Shown here: piece after piece, positions 39,443 to 48,061 of the stretch
Layout: each line of letters starts with the position of its first letter
How positions within the stretch are numbered: position 1 is the first letter of the stretch
Assembly (NCBI GenBank): GCA_022749295.1
Contig: CP062007.1
Location: forward strand, 682,001-746,000
Direction: 5' to 3'
DNA: 64,000 bases
Source: Flavobacteriaceae bacterium GSB9
GTDB taxonomy: Bacteria; Bacteroidota; Bacteroidia; Flavobacteriales; Flavobacteriaceae
Position numbers and translations under genes: made by a program
The notes under the pieces: model-generated
Database searches by the model: none
What the model was told of the DNA's origin: nothing
The model's input: the letters and a program-made list of their open reading frames with translations, nothing else

Positions 39443-39476
39443 AAGGCGAAACTCTTGTTACGGTTTCGCTTTTTTT
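39443..39476 (+). terminator. Terminator behind the LysM remnant
   Basis: GCGAAAC pairs with GTTTCGC and a long T run follows. It is placed like the terminator of the intact LysM gene, so it was probably carried along with the remnant. Confidence 0.8.
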
Positions 39477-39495
39477 GTTTGGCTATATATATGTC

Positions 39496-39577
39496 GTCAT
39501 TACGAGGGAAGTATGACTGAAGTAATCAGTTTTAATCAAGTTCTAATTTATAAGATTGCTTCGTGCCTCGCAATGAC
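39496..39577. repeat. Imperfect palindromic repeat (GTCATT...AATGAC ends)
   Basis: The ends GTCATTACGAGGGA and TGCCTCGCAATGAC are near inverted copies, separated by about 54 bases. Ends of the GTCATTGCGAGG type are common dispersed repeats in Flavobacteriia genomes. No coding content. Confidence 0.65.
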
Positions 39578-39762
39578 AGTGTCCTATATTATTCAAACAA
39601 ATTGATGATAAATGCAATTAAGCTATACTTCCAAAAGTATTAAAAGCCCTATTAAATACATTTTATATTGACGAAAACCCCACGCCGTGAACCCTCCTCT
39701 ATCCAATTGAAATCCATCCTTTAAATAAGCTCTACTTATAATTTGCTTTTTCGATGGACTAG

Positions 39763-39954
39763 TTATTTCTGTTTTCTTGTTATTTGGAACCACAATACTT
39801 CAACATCTTTACTTGAAAAAGGTATACAAACCTCAGTTTTATACTTTTCTAAGCTTTTGGCTCCTTGGCTAGGTTTCCATCCTCCATAATATTTGGAGAA
39901 ACGATTTGTACAGTTAAAACACCACTTGTGATTTTCATTATCAATTACAGTCAA
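39763..39954 (-). pseudogene. Possible gene fragment with a CxxC-like pair
   Basis: A 63-codon ORF opens on a TTG; the open frame continues about nine codons upstream to a stop. It reads KWCFNCTNRFSKYYGGWKP and then a lysine-rich end, which looks more like protein than a random frame. I do not recognise a family. It may be the tail of a lost gene or a very small gene. Confidence 0.3.
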
Positions 39955-40145
39955 GTACCTATATTTAAGATAATATTTTGTTTACTCGTTAAACATAATA
40001 GTTTTTATTTGAAGGTTTGGAGTTTGGTTAGTGCAAGCTATTTAACTAGGTGCATTTATATGAATTTTCTTAACACATTAATGCCAAACAATTATTTTTA
40101 CATGGTGCTATATATAGCTTGTTTTTATTACTTCATACTACTGAT

Positions 40146-41792
40146 TTATTTTTTAATAAATTTTACATTAAAACCTCCTATTGAAATAATATAGATGCCT
40201 TGAGGTAAGGAAGAAACATCAATTGTCTGGTTTTCCAATATCCCATGTTTTATTGTTTGTCCCATAATATTATTTATCTGATAATGTGAATTAAGGTTGT
40301 ATTCTGATTGAATTGTAAGTACATTTATAGCTGGATTTGGATAAATTAAGAATGCACCTATTGAAGGGTTTAAAACACCTAAAGTTTCCGGATTTATTTT
40401 GCCCACAAACATTTTATACGTTTCAGATGACCAAGTCACATTGCCCAATATAAAACTATTTTTAAAGTAACCAGCAGTGTATAAAGTTCCATTTCCTGAA
40501 GAAATATCCTTGAATGAATTAAATCCAGTATTTTCTGGTGCAATAGCTCCAACAGGAGATCCATCGAGTAAATATTTGGCCAAAAAACCATTTTCATTAT
40601 TTATTGGAGTCGTGCCAATTTCATTGATTAGAGTTATAGTTCCAATGGTCAGCATTGGAGAGTTGAATTCTCCTGCAACATATAATGCCTTATCATTTAT
40701 GGTTAAACAATTTCCTGTATCATTATACATGCCTCCGATTTTTTTAGCCCAAATAACTGTGCCATTGTCTTCGATTTTTGTCAAAAAAATATCTGAATAT
40801 CCAGATGTTGAAAGTTAGGTGCTTCCTAAAAGGAGATCCGTTTGTCCAAACCCCCCGAGTAGATATAATTTATCATTGTAATCAATTTTCAGGTCTTTAG
40901 GGTAAACATATCCAGTATCTCCAAATTGAGTTACAAACTGGGGCTGACCATCAGAATTAAATTTTGTAAGGAATGTTCTGATTCCAGAATTAGTGTTAGA
41001 AACACCCGTTGAATCAAAAGATATACTAGAATTAAAAGGGCCACTTAAGTAAACATTTCCAGATGTATCAACATCTATAGTACTTTCCCAACCAGGACTT
41101 CCTATAGTTGCAGAAGTATGCCCATTTTTAGCCCATTGTAGAATTCCTTCCGAATTGAATTTGGCAACAAAATAATTATTGGGGCCAGTGTTTGGTAACG
41201 TTAATGAATCATTTATAATAAAATCACCTTGCGTATAATCGCCTGCTATGTATATATTTCCCGTATTGTCTGAAGCTAAGTCATAAGCGAAAGAAGTAAC
41301 TAAAGTGGTTGAACTATTTCCAAGTCCAGTCATCCACATAACTTCTCCAGTTGGAAAAATTTTTCCCATGAACACAGAGAGATTATATGGATTTACATTG
41401 GACAATGTGATTGCTCCGAAAGTAATCGTTTGTGAAAATCGCCCCATTATAATTAGGTTTTCATCTGCATCTATTGTCATTCCATCAATGTGTGATTCAC
41501 CGGGACAGGAATAATGCTTTGCCCAAATGACTGTCCCCTGACTATTATATTTTGCTAAATATACCTGACGTAAATTATTCGTGGGATTATTTAAAACATA
41601 AGATCCTAGGGTCAGTGTTGCTGAACTGAATTGACCGCTAACATAATTATCTCCTGATATGTTTGTTGCAGTTTTAAATGCATAAGATTCTGATTCACCC
41701 TGAGGAGATTCTACCCACTCAAATTTTAGCGTTTGTCCATGCAAGTTTGCTAATAAAAATACAGATAGAATAATAAATATAATTTTTTTCAT
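40146..41792 (-). pseudogene. T9SS propeller (SBBP-like) protein gene split by one in-frame stop
   Basis: Two ORFs, 41792-40815 and 40784-40146, lie in the same frame and join to 549 codons if the TAA at 40815-40817 is read through. The first part starts with a signal peptide (LLANLHGQ) and has blade repeats with VYLAKYNSQGTVIWAK and IYIAGDYTQGDF patterns. The second continues the same pattern without a break (DIFLTKIEDNG...VIWAKK) and ends with a sorting domain (AFLIYPNPAINVLTIQ to VKFIKK). Without the stop it would be a secreted, surface-sorted protein. A recent nonsense mutation is the simplest reading; a sequencing error or strain polymorphism is possible. Confidence 0.85.
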
Positions 41793-41911
41793 TTTTAATT
41801 TTTTGAAATTAGTTTAGTAATGATCCTCGTTAATTGGTAAGCAATATTATTATTTAAGTTACACCCAAAGTAAAAATAAAATGCAGTTTCAGTTAATTTT
41901 ATCAAATAATA

Positions 41912-41926
41912 CTGAAACAAGTTCAG
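41912..41926. repeat. Short palindromic repeat CTGAAACAAGTTCAG
   Basis: An imperfect 15-base palindrome in the intergenic region upstream of the membrane-protein gene at 42059. A near copy occurs at 52155. Such CTGAAACnAGTTCAG words are common dispersed repeats in related genomes. Confidence 0.5.
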
Positions 41927-42058
41927 CACGAGTAAGCGAAGTTAGAATTTTAAGACTAGCAAGGCCATGGTTTCTTACAAAATTTATGACGAAGTTTTCC
42001 ACAATCCAAAAAATCAATAAAATATTTATTAAATTTAAGGAATCAACCCCTTATTGTG

Positions 42059-42772
42059 ATGCGCATTGATATAGAGCAGCAATTATTAAAACAGCGAAAT
42101 AAACGCACCCCGGAAGCTGATATTTTGCAGCAGGTACAACATGTTTTAACCGATGATGATCAATATGAAGATGGTATTTTGGCAACTTTGTTGCATGGTG
42201 ATACTACGGTTAACCACACCCCATTTAATCTCGACCTTTTGGAAAGCAACAAAATTTTCCATATCGACGATATTAAAAAAATTTGCATCGCCTACCGCTT
42301 ACGGTTTTTGGATAGCAAGTTGTTTAAAGGCGATATCCCACATGAGGCCATCCATAAAATTAAGCAACTTGAAAAAGACCACCATTGCAAACTAGACGGT
42401 TTTAAACTAATGGCGCCCAGTAAACTCTTCCGACTTGAAAATTACGACGACCCGTTGCTATTTGCGCCCATGGGTAACGGCTATTACTATTTAATACACC
42501 GATGGGGCAACGATTTAAGTATTTGTCGAAAATGGTTGATGTACCCGTTTAGAAACTTGGACACCGTTATTGTTAGCACAGTTTTAGCGGCATTTCTATT
42601 GGCCTTAAGTTTTCCCAAAAGTTACTTTCACCCCGATTATAAAACCACACAGTTTATTTTTTTATGCTTCTTTTGGTTTAAGGTGATTGGCTTTTGCCTC
42701 ATTTTCTTTGGCGTTAGCCGTGGCAAGAATTTTAATTCGGCCATTTGGAATAGCCGCTATATTAATCGTTAA
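42059..42772 (+). CDS. Conserved hypothetical membrane protein
   Basis: 237 residues from ATG 42059; a GTG immediately before is an alternative. The first 165 residues are soluble and charged, with FHIDDIKKICIAYRLRFLD and a KLMAPSKLF segment. Two membrane helices lie at about 169-185 and 197-219. A short basic tail follows. No known domain is recognised. It converges on the permease gene at 42843. Confidence 0.8.
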   Translation: MRIDIEQQLLKQRNKRTPEADILQQVQHVLTDDDQYEDGILATLLHGDTTVNHTPFNLDLLESNKIFHIDDIKKICIAYRLRFLDSKLFKGDIPHEAIHKIKQLEKDHHCKLDGFKLMAPSKLFRLENYDDPLLFAPMGNGYYYLIHRWGNDLSICRKWLMYPFRNLDTVIVSTVLAAFLLALSFPKSYFHPDYKTTQFIFLCFFWFKVIGFCLIFFGVSRGKNFNSAIWNSRYINR

Positions 42773-42842
42773 CGTTTACTTTTTGTATTAAATGAAAATA
42801 AAGATTTAAGAAGCGCCTGTTTATAAAAAGCTTTGCATAAAT

Positions 42843-43841
42843 TCAAAGTATGACATTAAACAGATAACCAGAAAGCATGATACAAAGTGCTACGACACCA
42901 AAAAAAATGGCTATAAGCTTTAACGTCATTACCTTTTTTAAAAGCATCGCTTCAGGTAACGACAACCCCACAACGCCCATCATAAAAGCTATGGCTGTAC
43001 CCAAAGGAATACCTTTGGCCACCAAAACCTGAACTACCGGAAGTATCCCCGATGCGTTCGAATACATGGGAATGGCTAAGACCGTTGCCAATGGCACAGC
43101 CAAGAAATTGTTTTTGTCCATATACTTTTCAAAAAACCCTTCTGGAATATAGCCATGCATCAATCCGCCAACGGCAATTCCGATAATGACATAAGGTATA
43201 ACCCCTTTAAGGATTTTTCCTGCCTCGGTAAAAATTATTGGCAAACGCTGCTTAAAGCTTTGTTTTTTCCCTTGGAATGTACCTTGCTCTCTTTGAGCAT
43301 TTGCCAACACCTCTTTTACCCAAGTGGTTAAAAAACGTTCTAATTTTAAATTCTGAAGAATAATCCCCGATACAGTCCCCAATAATACACCACTAACTAT
43401 ATAAATAATGGTTGTTTTTACACCAAACAACCCAACAAAAAGCCCTATGGCCACTTCATTAACCAAGGGCGAAGTGATTAAAAAAGAAAAGGTGACACCC
43501 AATGGAATGCCACCTCTTACAAAACCAATAAATAATGGCACTGAGGAGCAAGAACAAAAAGGCGTTACAACACCAAAAAGACTTGCCATAAGGTACTCAA
43601 GCCCATACAATTTCTTTTTTGATAGATAATTTTTCACCTGCTCTATGGGGAAGTAGCTATTAACAATTCCCATAATAAAGATGACAACAAAAAGTAGAAT
43701 TAAAATCTTTACCGTATCGTAGATGAAAAAGTTTAGTGCTTCAGCTAAATGTTGATTTTTGTTTAAATTAAAAGCGTCATATACCAACCAATCCGCAATA
43801 TGTTGTAACCAATCAAACATGTCCTGAAATGCTAATAACAA
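42843..43841 (-). CDS. ArsP-like membrane permease (DUF318 family)
   Basis: 332 residues with about eight membrane helices. The hallmark TPFCSCSSVP with CSCSS at 96-100, the FLITSPLVNE motif and a second AIPMYSNASGILPV motif define this permease family, which includes the organoarsenical exporter ArsP. Substrates of most members are unknown. A small CPKC thioredoxin gene lies just upstream on the same strand, a pairing often seen. No ArsR-type regulator is visible, so an arsenic role is only a guess. An internal Met at residue 8 could also be the start. Confidence 0.88.
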   Translation of the reverse strand: MLLAFQDMFDWLQHIADWLVYDAFNLNKNQHLAEALNFFIYDTVKILILLFVVIFIMGIVNSYFPIEQVKNYLSKKKLYGLEYLMASLFGVVTPFCSCSSVPLFIGFVRGGIPLGVTFSFLITSPLVNEVAIGLFVGLFGVKTTIIYIVSGVLLGTVSGIILQNLKLERFLTTWVKEVLANAQREQGTFQGKKQSFKQRLPIIFTEAGKILKGVIPYVIIGIAVGGLMHGYIPEGFFEKYMDKNNFLAVPLATVLAIPMYSNASGILPVVQVLVAKGIPLGTAIAFMMGVVGLSLPEAMLLKKVMTLKLIAIFFGVVALCIMLSGYLFNVIL

Positions 43842-43910
43842 ATAGAGTAACTGCTCTTTCCTAACCTAAGGTAAAAATAACCTCTGTTAGGCGATTCATA
43901 ATGGCTTCCT

Positions 43911-44144
43911 TCAGTTTAAAAGGGCCAATATTTCATCTTTTGAAGGTACTCTTCCCTTAATTTTTATAGCATCGCCTATTACTAAAGCGGGTGTGGTCAT
44001 AACTTTGAACTTCATAATTTCCGCAATATCTTCAACTTTTTCAATACTTGCATCAATGTTATTTTCAGAAAGCACATCTTGAACAACCTGGGTCATTGCC
44101 TTGCACTTAGGGCAACCTGTTCCTAATATTTTAATTAAAGTCAT
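43911..44144 (-). CDS. Small thioredoxin-like redox-active disulfide protein
   Basis: 77 residues from ATG 44144 (MTLIKILGTGCPKC). A longer frame from 44189 would start upstream of a TACCTTTG promoter element (44165-44172), so it is not used. The active site CPKC is at 11-14, and the cis-Pro loop TTPALVI is present. This redox-active-disulfide type is often encoded with ArsP-like permeases, and that is the case here. Confidence 0.87.
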   Translation of the reverse strand: MTLIKILGTGCPKCKAMTQVVQDVLSENNIDASIEKVEDIAEIMKFKVMTTPALVIGDAIKIKGRVPSKDEILALLN

Positions 44145-44164
44145 TTTACCTAAATTTATTAGTA

Positions 44165-44172
44165 CAAAGGTA
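44165..44172 (-). promoter_or_regulatory. -7 promoter element for the thioredoxin-permease pair
   Basis: Minus-strand TACCTTTG is an exact TAnnTTTG match, about 20 bases ahead of the chosen start. A TTTG at 44187-44190 is closer (14 bases) than normal. Confidence 0.4.
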
Positions 44173-44346
44173 TGACGGTGGATTCTCAAAAAATGTGATT
44201 TTTGTTACATTTCTGAAAGTTTATAACCTATACTGCTTAATTAAATGGCAGAAAGCAAAATAATGCATTTCGTTGTGAAAAGTTAATAAGGTTTTTTCCG
44301 TTTACCGACCGTTTATAAGTCAAGAAAACGTGGCATGAATAGCACT

Positions 44347-44964
44347 TTAAGGTAAATTGAACGAGATTTTTATGCCTTGAATAATCATACTGGTTCCTAT
44401 AATGGCAATAATTAACCCCATAATCTTACCAATAACCGATATGACGTTCCTTCCTAATTTTCTTACGATAAAATCGCTTAAGTTAAAGGCTACATAATTG
44501 AGATAGCACATAAAGGCAAATATTAAAACAACAATACCTATTTTGAAATAATTAGCATTGGCAACAAAATTCATAGCCGTAACAATGGTACCCGGTCCCG
44601 CAATTATGGGAATTGCCAATGGCGAAATAGCGATATTTTCATCAACATTAGTTTTACCTAAATGTTTAACGTTAGATTTTTTGGACTGCAGCATTTCAAA
44701 TCCCACATAGAAGATTAAAATGCCGCCTGTTATTTTAAAAGCAGGAACAGTAATGCCAAACAATTGAAAAATGGTTTTTCCTAAAATAATAAAAACCAAC
44801 CCGATTATAAAGGCCACAAACGCTGCCTTTTTGCTAATAATGCGTTTTTCTTGCTCTTCGGCATCACCAACCAACGACATGAAAATGGTCATGTTGGAAA
44901 TGGGATTGGTAATAGCGAAAAAACCTGTAAATACGGTTATTGAAAATGCTAAAATATGATCCAT
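44347..44964 (-). CDS. MarC-family integral membrane protein
   Basis: 205 residues with six membrane helices. It starts with the family segment FSITVFTGFFAITNPISNM and has AIPIIAGPGTIVTAM in the middle, the typical MarC pattern. The function of the family is unsettled; the old link to multiple antibiotic resistance has not held. The gene is alone on its transcript. Confidence 0.92.
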   Translation of the reverse strand: MDHILAFSITVFTGFFAITNPISNMTIFMSLVGDAEEQEKRIISKKAAFVAFIIGLVFIILGKTIFQLFGITVPAFKITGGILIFYVGFEMLQSKKSNVKHLGKTNVDENIAISPLAIPIIAGPGTIVTAMNFVANANYFKIGIVVLIFAFMCYLNYVAFNLSDFIVRKLGRNVISVIGKIMGLIIAIIGTSMIIQGIKISFNLP

Positions 44965-45007
44965 TTACTTAAATGCTTATTTAATTCTAATTGCGAAAAT
45001 AATAGAT

Positions 45008-46669
45008 TTACTCAGCTTTTAAAATTAAAACCCAATCGGTTTTAGTGTGCGGTGGCGAAAAAGAAACATCGCCCAATTTATGGTTTAAGATAGGAGCTAT
45101 TTTTTCAACACTTCCTGTTTTGGCATCCAACCATTTTACTGAGCTATAGGTTCCGTTTGGTAACTGTAACGAAAATGGATTGCCGTTAGATGAAAAGACT
45201 AAATATTGTTTACCTTCTTCAGACAAACACCATACTTTTTTAAGATTGTGATTAGACAGTAAAGTATCCGAAGGTTGCATCTTGAAAAACTCAAAATGTT
45301 TAGTCATAACAGTACTTAAAATATCCAATTGTTTTGCCGATGCCGCATATGGATTTTCAACGCCAAAAAACGGCAAGCCCTCATCGCCAAAGGCTACCAA
45401 ACTTTCTTCTCCCGCATGGCCACACCAATTAAAAGAAGCACCTGCAGTAACACATGCCCAAGCCGACTGTCGTAAATCCTCTAATGTAGCCTCGGTTCGC
45501 TTTTGCCAAAAACGCCGCCATAGGGCATTACCTTCAATCATATAAACCGGTTTACCTTTTACATAGCCTGCTAAACAAGCGTCGTGATGCGTCCAAGGCT
45601 CTTTCCAATGTGGGCGGTCGGTATCTCGGTCTTCCGAAAAAATGGAATGATTTTCAACAGCTGCAAAATTATAGGCATCACGATGGTATTCATTTTTAAC
45701 CGGATGCTCGTCTTCATAGGTTCGCAAGTGGTTGAAAACATCGTATTTTTTTACTAATTGCGCCCAGCCTAACTCCTCTTCTACTCTATTGCCCGGTACT
45801 TCCCAAACATACCCCCAACCGGCAATATTGGCATAGGGAGCTAAGCGCGATACCACATAGCGAACATAAAATTCTTTTTCGGTATCGTTTAGGTTGATCC
45901 ATTTGGGTCCATCGTTTTTACTGCCATCAAACCCTAAAAACATGTGTAAACCGATGTCTTTTTTGTTGAGCCACCTTACGTGCATTTCCATCATTTTCCA
46001 AACATCCAGGCGCATGGTACTCGATGCTTTACCTTCTTCATAAAGCGTTAAATTTTGAGTTGTAGGTTTTGGTCCGTCGTGATAATATTGTTCAAAACAA
46101 CACAATGACAATAGCCAATTGACCTGCAAATGGTTATAACCGCGGTCTATAATTGGTTGGTAAACATTTTCAGTTATCCAATTAAACGGTTGAGCTATAG
46201 AAGCATGACCACTTTCGTAATACGATTTTAGCCAAACAGGTTCAGTACCATTGTAAGCGAACCATCTTGGGTTTTCTTTGTAAGCTTTTAAAATACCTTT
46301 TCGGGCATTAGCTTCAGTACATAAAAAAGCGCCTTCGCCTCCTATTGTGTCATCACTCCAACGCCATGTGTATGTCCATTTCCCCAATTCGTTGGGCATA
46401 AAACGTATTTTCCAAATGGTTCCAGAAACAGCATCTCCTCCGCCTTGTCCATCTCCGTCATAAAATCCATAAAAGGTGGTGGTTTTTCCTGAAGGTGATA
46501 CAAATGTTGTGCTGAGTTCAACGTCGGTAAATTTATTGGAATACGGCTTTTTATTTTCCAATTGCTTTTCAAAAGTAGCGTATAGCCCTACTTCAATGAG
46601 TGGCTTGGGCGTATTGCAGCTAATGAAAAACAAGCACAGCACCAGAATGCCAAACAGTTTAACTTTCAT
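45008..46669 (-). CDS. DUF5060/DUF4038 glycosidase-like lipoprotein
   Basis: 553 residues. A lipobox gives Cys at about 19 (FFISCNTP). An N-terminal beta-sandwich of the DUF5060 type (to about 105) is followed by an apiosidase-like DUF4038 (beta/alpha)8 barrel from about 130, with WLKSYYESGH, DRGYNHLQVNWLL, GLHMFLGFDG, the probable acid residue in WGYVWEVPGN and VYMIEGNALWRR. A small C-terminal beta domain follows. It probably cleaves sugar from a polysaccharide at the cell surface or in the periplasm. The gene lies 15 bases after the aldo/keto reductase gene, forming a two-gene unit. Confidence 0.85.
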   Translation of the reverse strand: MKVKLFGILVLCLFFISCNTPKPLIEVGLYATFEKQLENKKPYSNKFTDVELSTTFVSPSGKTTTFYGFYDGDGQGGGDAVSGTIWKIRFMPNELGKWTYTWRWSDDTIGGEGAFLCTEANARKGILKAYKENPRWFAYNGTEPVWLKSYYESGHASIAQPFNWITENVYQPIIDRGYNHLQVNWLLSLCCFEQYYHDGPKPTTQNLTLYEEGKASSTMRLDVWKMMEMHVRWLNKKDIGLHMFLGFDGSKNDGPKWINLNDTEKEFYVRYVVSRLAPYANIAGWGYVWEVPGNRVEEELGWAQLVKKYDVFNHLRTYEDEHPVKNEYHRDAYNFAAVENHSIFSEDRDTDRPHWKEPWTHHDACLAGYVKGKPVYMIEGNALWRRFWQKRTEATLEDLRQSAWACVTAGASFNWCGHAGEESLVAFGDEGLPFFGVENPYAASAKQLDILSTVMTKHFEFFKMQPSDTLLSNHNLKKVWCLSEEGKQYLVFSSNGNPFSLQLPNGTYSSVKWLDAKTGSVEKIAPILNHKLGDVSFSPPHTKTDWVLILKAE

Positions 46670-46684
46670 AATTTTATATCAGAA

Positions 46685-47671
46685 TTAATAGCCACCACGG
46701 ATGGCACCGTGAATTTTTGATTGGTATAAGGCCTTTAACCTTTCATGAACTTCGGGTGTTAGTTTTTCAATATTGGAAACAGACGCATTAGCAATAACCT
46801 GTTTTGAAGAACTCGCCCCTGGAATAATGGAACTAACCGCATTGTGATCTAAAATCCAACGGAGTGCCAGTTGCACCATGTTTAAATCTTGGGGCAAAAT
46901 ATTGTTTTTTATGGTTTCAACAAATTGCAAGCCTTTTTCAAATGGAAGGCCTGCAAAGGTTTCTCCCACATTAAAGGCTTCGCCATCTCTGTTGAAGTTT
47001 CTGTGGTCATCTTCAGCAAAAGTCGTACTGGCATCAAATTTTCCCGTAAGCAAACCACTCGCCAATGGCAAGCGTACAATAATACCAACGCCTTTTTCTT
47101 CTGCTTTTGGGAATAGCTCGGTTATCAATTTTTGTCTGAAGATATTAAATATAACCTGTAAGGAAAGCAAGCCGTCCTGTTCCAAACAAATGAGGCCTTC
47201 TTCTACCGTTTCTACACTGGCACCAAAATGCTTTATCAAGCCTTCTTGTTGTAATTCACGCAGCCAATCGAATATTTCACCTTCCTTTAAATACTTAGTG
47301 GGAATACAATGTAGTTGCAATAAGTCTAATGCCTCAACTTGCAATCGATTGAGAGAACCTTCAACGGTTTGTCGCAAAATATCTTTCGAGTATTTGTCGG
47401 GAAAAGCATTGGCAGCACGCCCAAATTTGGTGGCCACACGAATAGGTGTATCACAGGTTTTTAAAAATTCACCTATTAAGGTTTCGCTTTTTCCGTTACC
47501 ATAAACATCGGCTGTGTCAAAAAAGGTTATCCCCTTTTTTACAGCTTCATTTAATATATTAAAGGCCGTATCTTTTGAAATATCCTTGCCCCAATCGGCA
47601 CCTAATTGCCAGCAACCTAAACCGACTTCACTAACTTCAAATCCTGGTTTCCCTAATGTTCTGTTTATCAT
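46685..47671 (-). CDS. Aldo/keto reductase
   Basis: 328 residues. The catalytic tetrad is visible as D52, Y57, K82 and H121. The N-terminus MINRTLGKPGFEVSEVGLGCWQ-type and the late IIPGASSSKQV NADP site are also typical. It reduces a sugar or other carbonyl with NADPH in the cytoplasm. Being followed by a glycosidase gene suggests that its substrate is a released sugar or derivative, by inference. Confidence 0.92.
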   Translation of the reverse strand: MINRTLGKPGFEVSEVGLGCWQLGADWGKDISKDTAFNILNEAVKKGITFFDTADVYGNGKSETLIGEFLKTCDTPIRVATKFGRAANAFPDKYSKDILRQTVEGSLNRLQVEALDLLQLHCIPTKYLKEGEIFDWLRELQQEGLIKHFGASVETVEEGLICLEQDGLLSLQVIFNIFRQKLITELFPKAEEKGVGIIVRLPLASGLLTGKFDASTTFAEDDHRNFNRDGEAFNVGETFAGLPFEKGLQFVETIKNNILPQDLNMVQLALRWILDHNAVSSIIPGASSSKQVIANASVSNIEKLTPEVHERLKALYQSKIHGAIRGGY

Positions 47672-48061
47672 TTCAATTAAATCTTTTCACTATATCAAGT
47701 AATTTCTTTACAACTGGACAAACTCCATGAGTTCTCTCCTTCCCTGTAATTATACAAAATAACAAAGGGAAATTAAGTCCATTTCAATACAAAAATATTG
47801 TTTTTGTGCTATGAGGTGATAAATATAAAAACATGAAAAGAGTTATTCCATTTTTATTACTATTATTTCTTTATACATTTTTGATTTGCCCAATTCATTT
47901 AAGCCCGCGATAAGTTTATTTATTGATAATAATAGAAAGAAAAATTGCCGCTTTAGTTAACTATGGTAGTGTTTTATTCAAAAAAAGAAATCACTTAATA
48001 AAAAAAGCATGATAGTTGTTATCCTCTATCATGCTTTTTGCTATTAACTAATATTAAAATA
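47672..48061. other. Intergenic region with a tiny ORF and a terminator
   Basis: 390 bases. A 26-codon + strand ORF at 47833-47913 encodes a hydrophobic peptide starting MKRVIPFLLLLF. The fasciclin terminator lies at its right end. Nothing else is seen. Confidence 0.5.
47998..48041 (-). terminator. Terminator after the fasciclin gene
   Basis: AAAGCATGATAG pairs perfectly with CTATCATGCTTT and has A and T runs on its flanks, 20 bases after the fasciclin stop codon. Confidence 0.88.

Larger units (their letters stand above)
39137..40145. other. Degenerate intergenic region of about 1 kb
   Basis: This stretch holds no convincing complete gene. It contains a LysM-gene remnant with its terminator (39357-39476), a palindromic repeat (39496-39577) and a minus-strand ORF of 63 codons (39763-39954) that may be a gene fragment. 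It looks like a site of repeated loss and insertion. Confidence 0.7.

Noticed and set aside
39865-40194. 109-codon + strand ORF rich in Ile, Phe and Tyr
   Set aside because: It overlaps the end of the broken T9SS gene and AT-rich intergenic DNA, with no domain, RBS or promoter.
41881-42069. 62-codon ORF upstream of the membrane-protein gene
   Set aside because: It spans a dispersed repeat and AT-rich DNA and runs into the next gene in another frame; no protein character.
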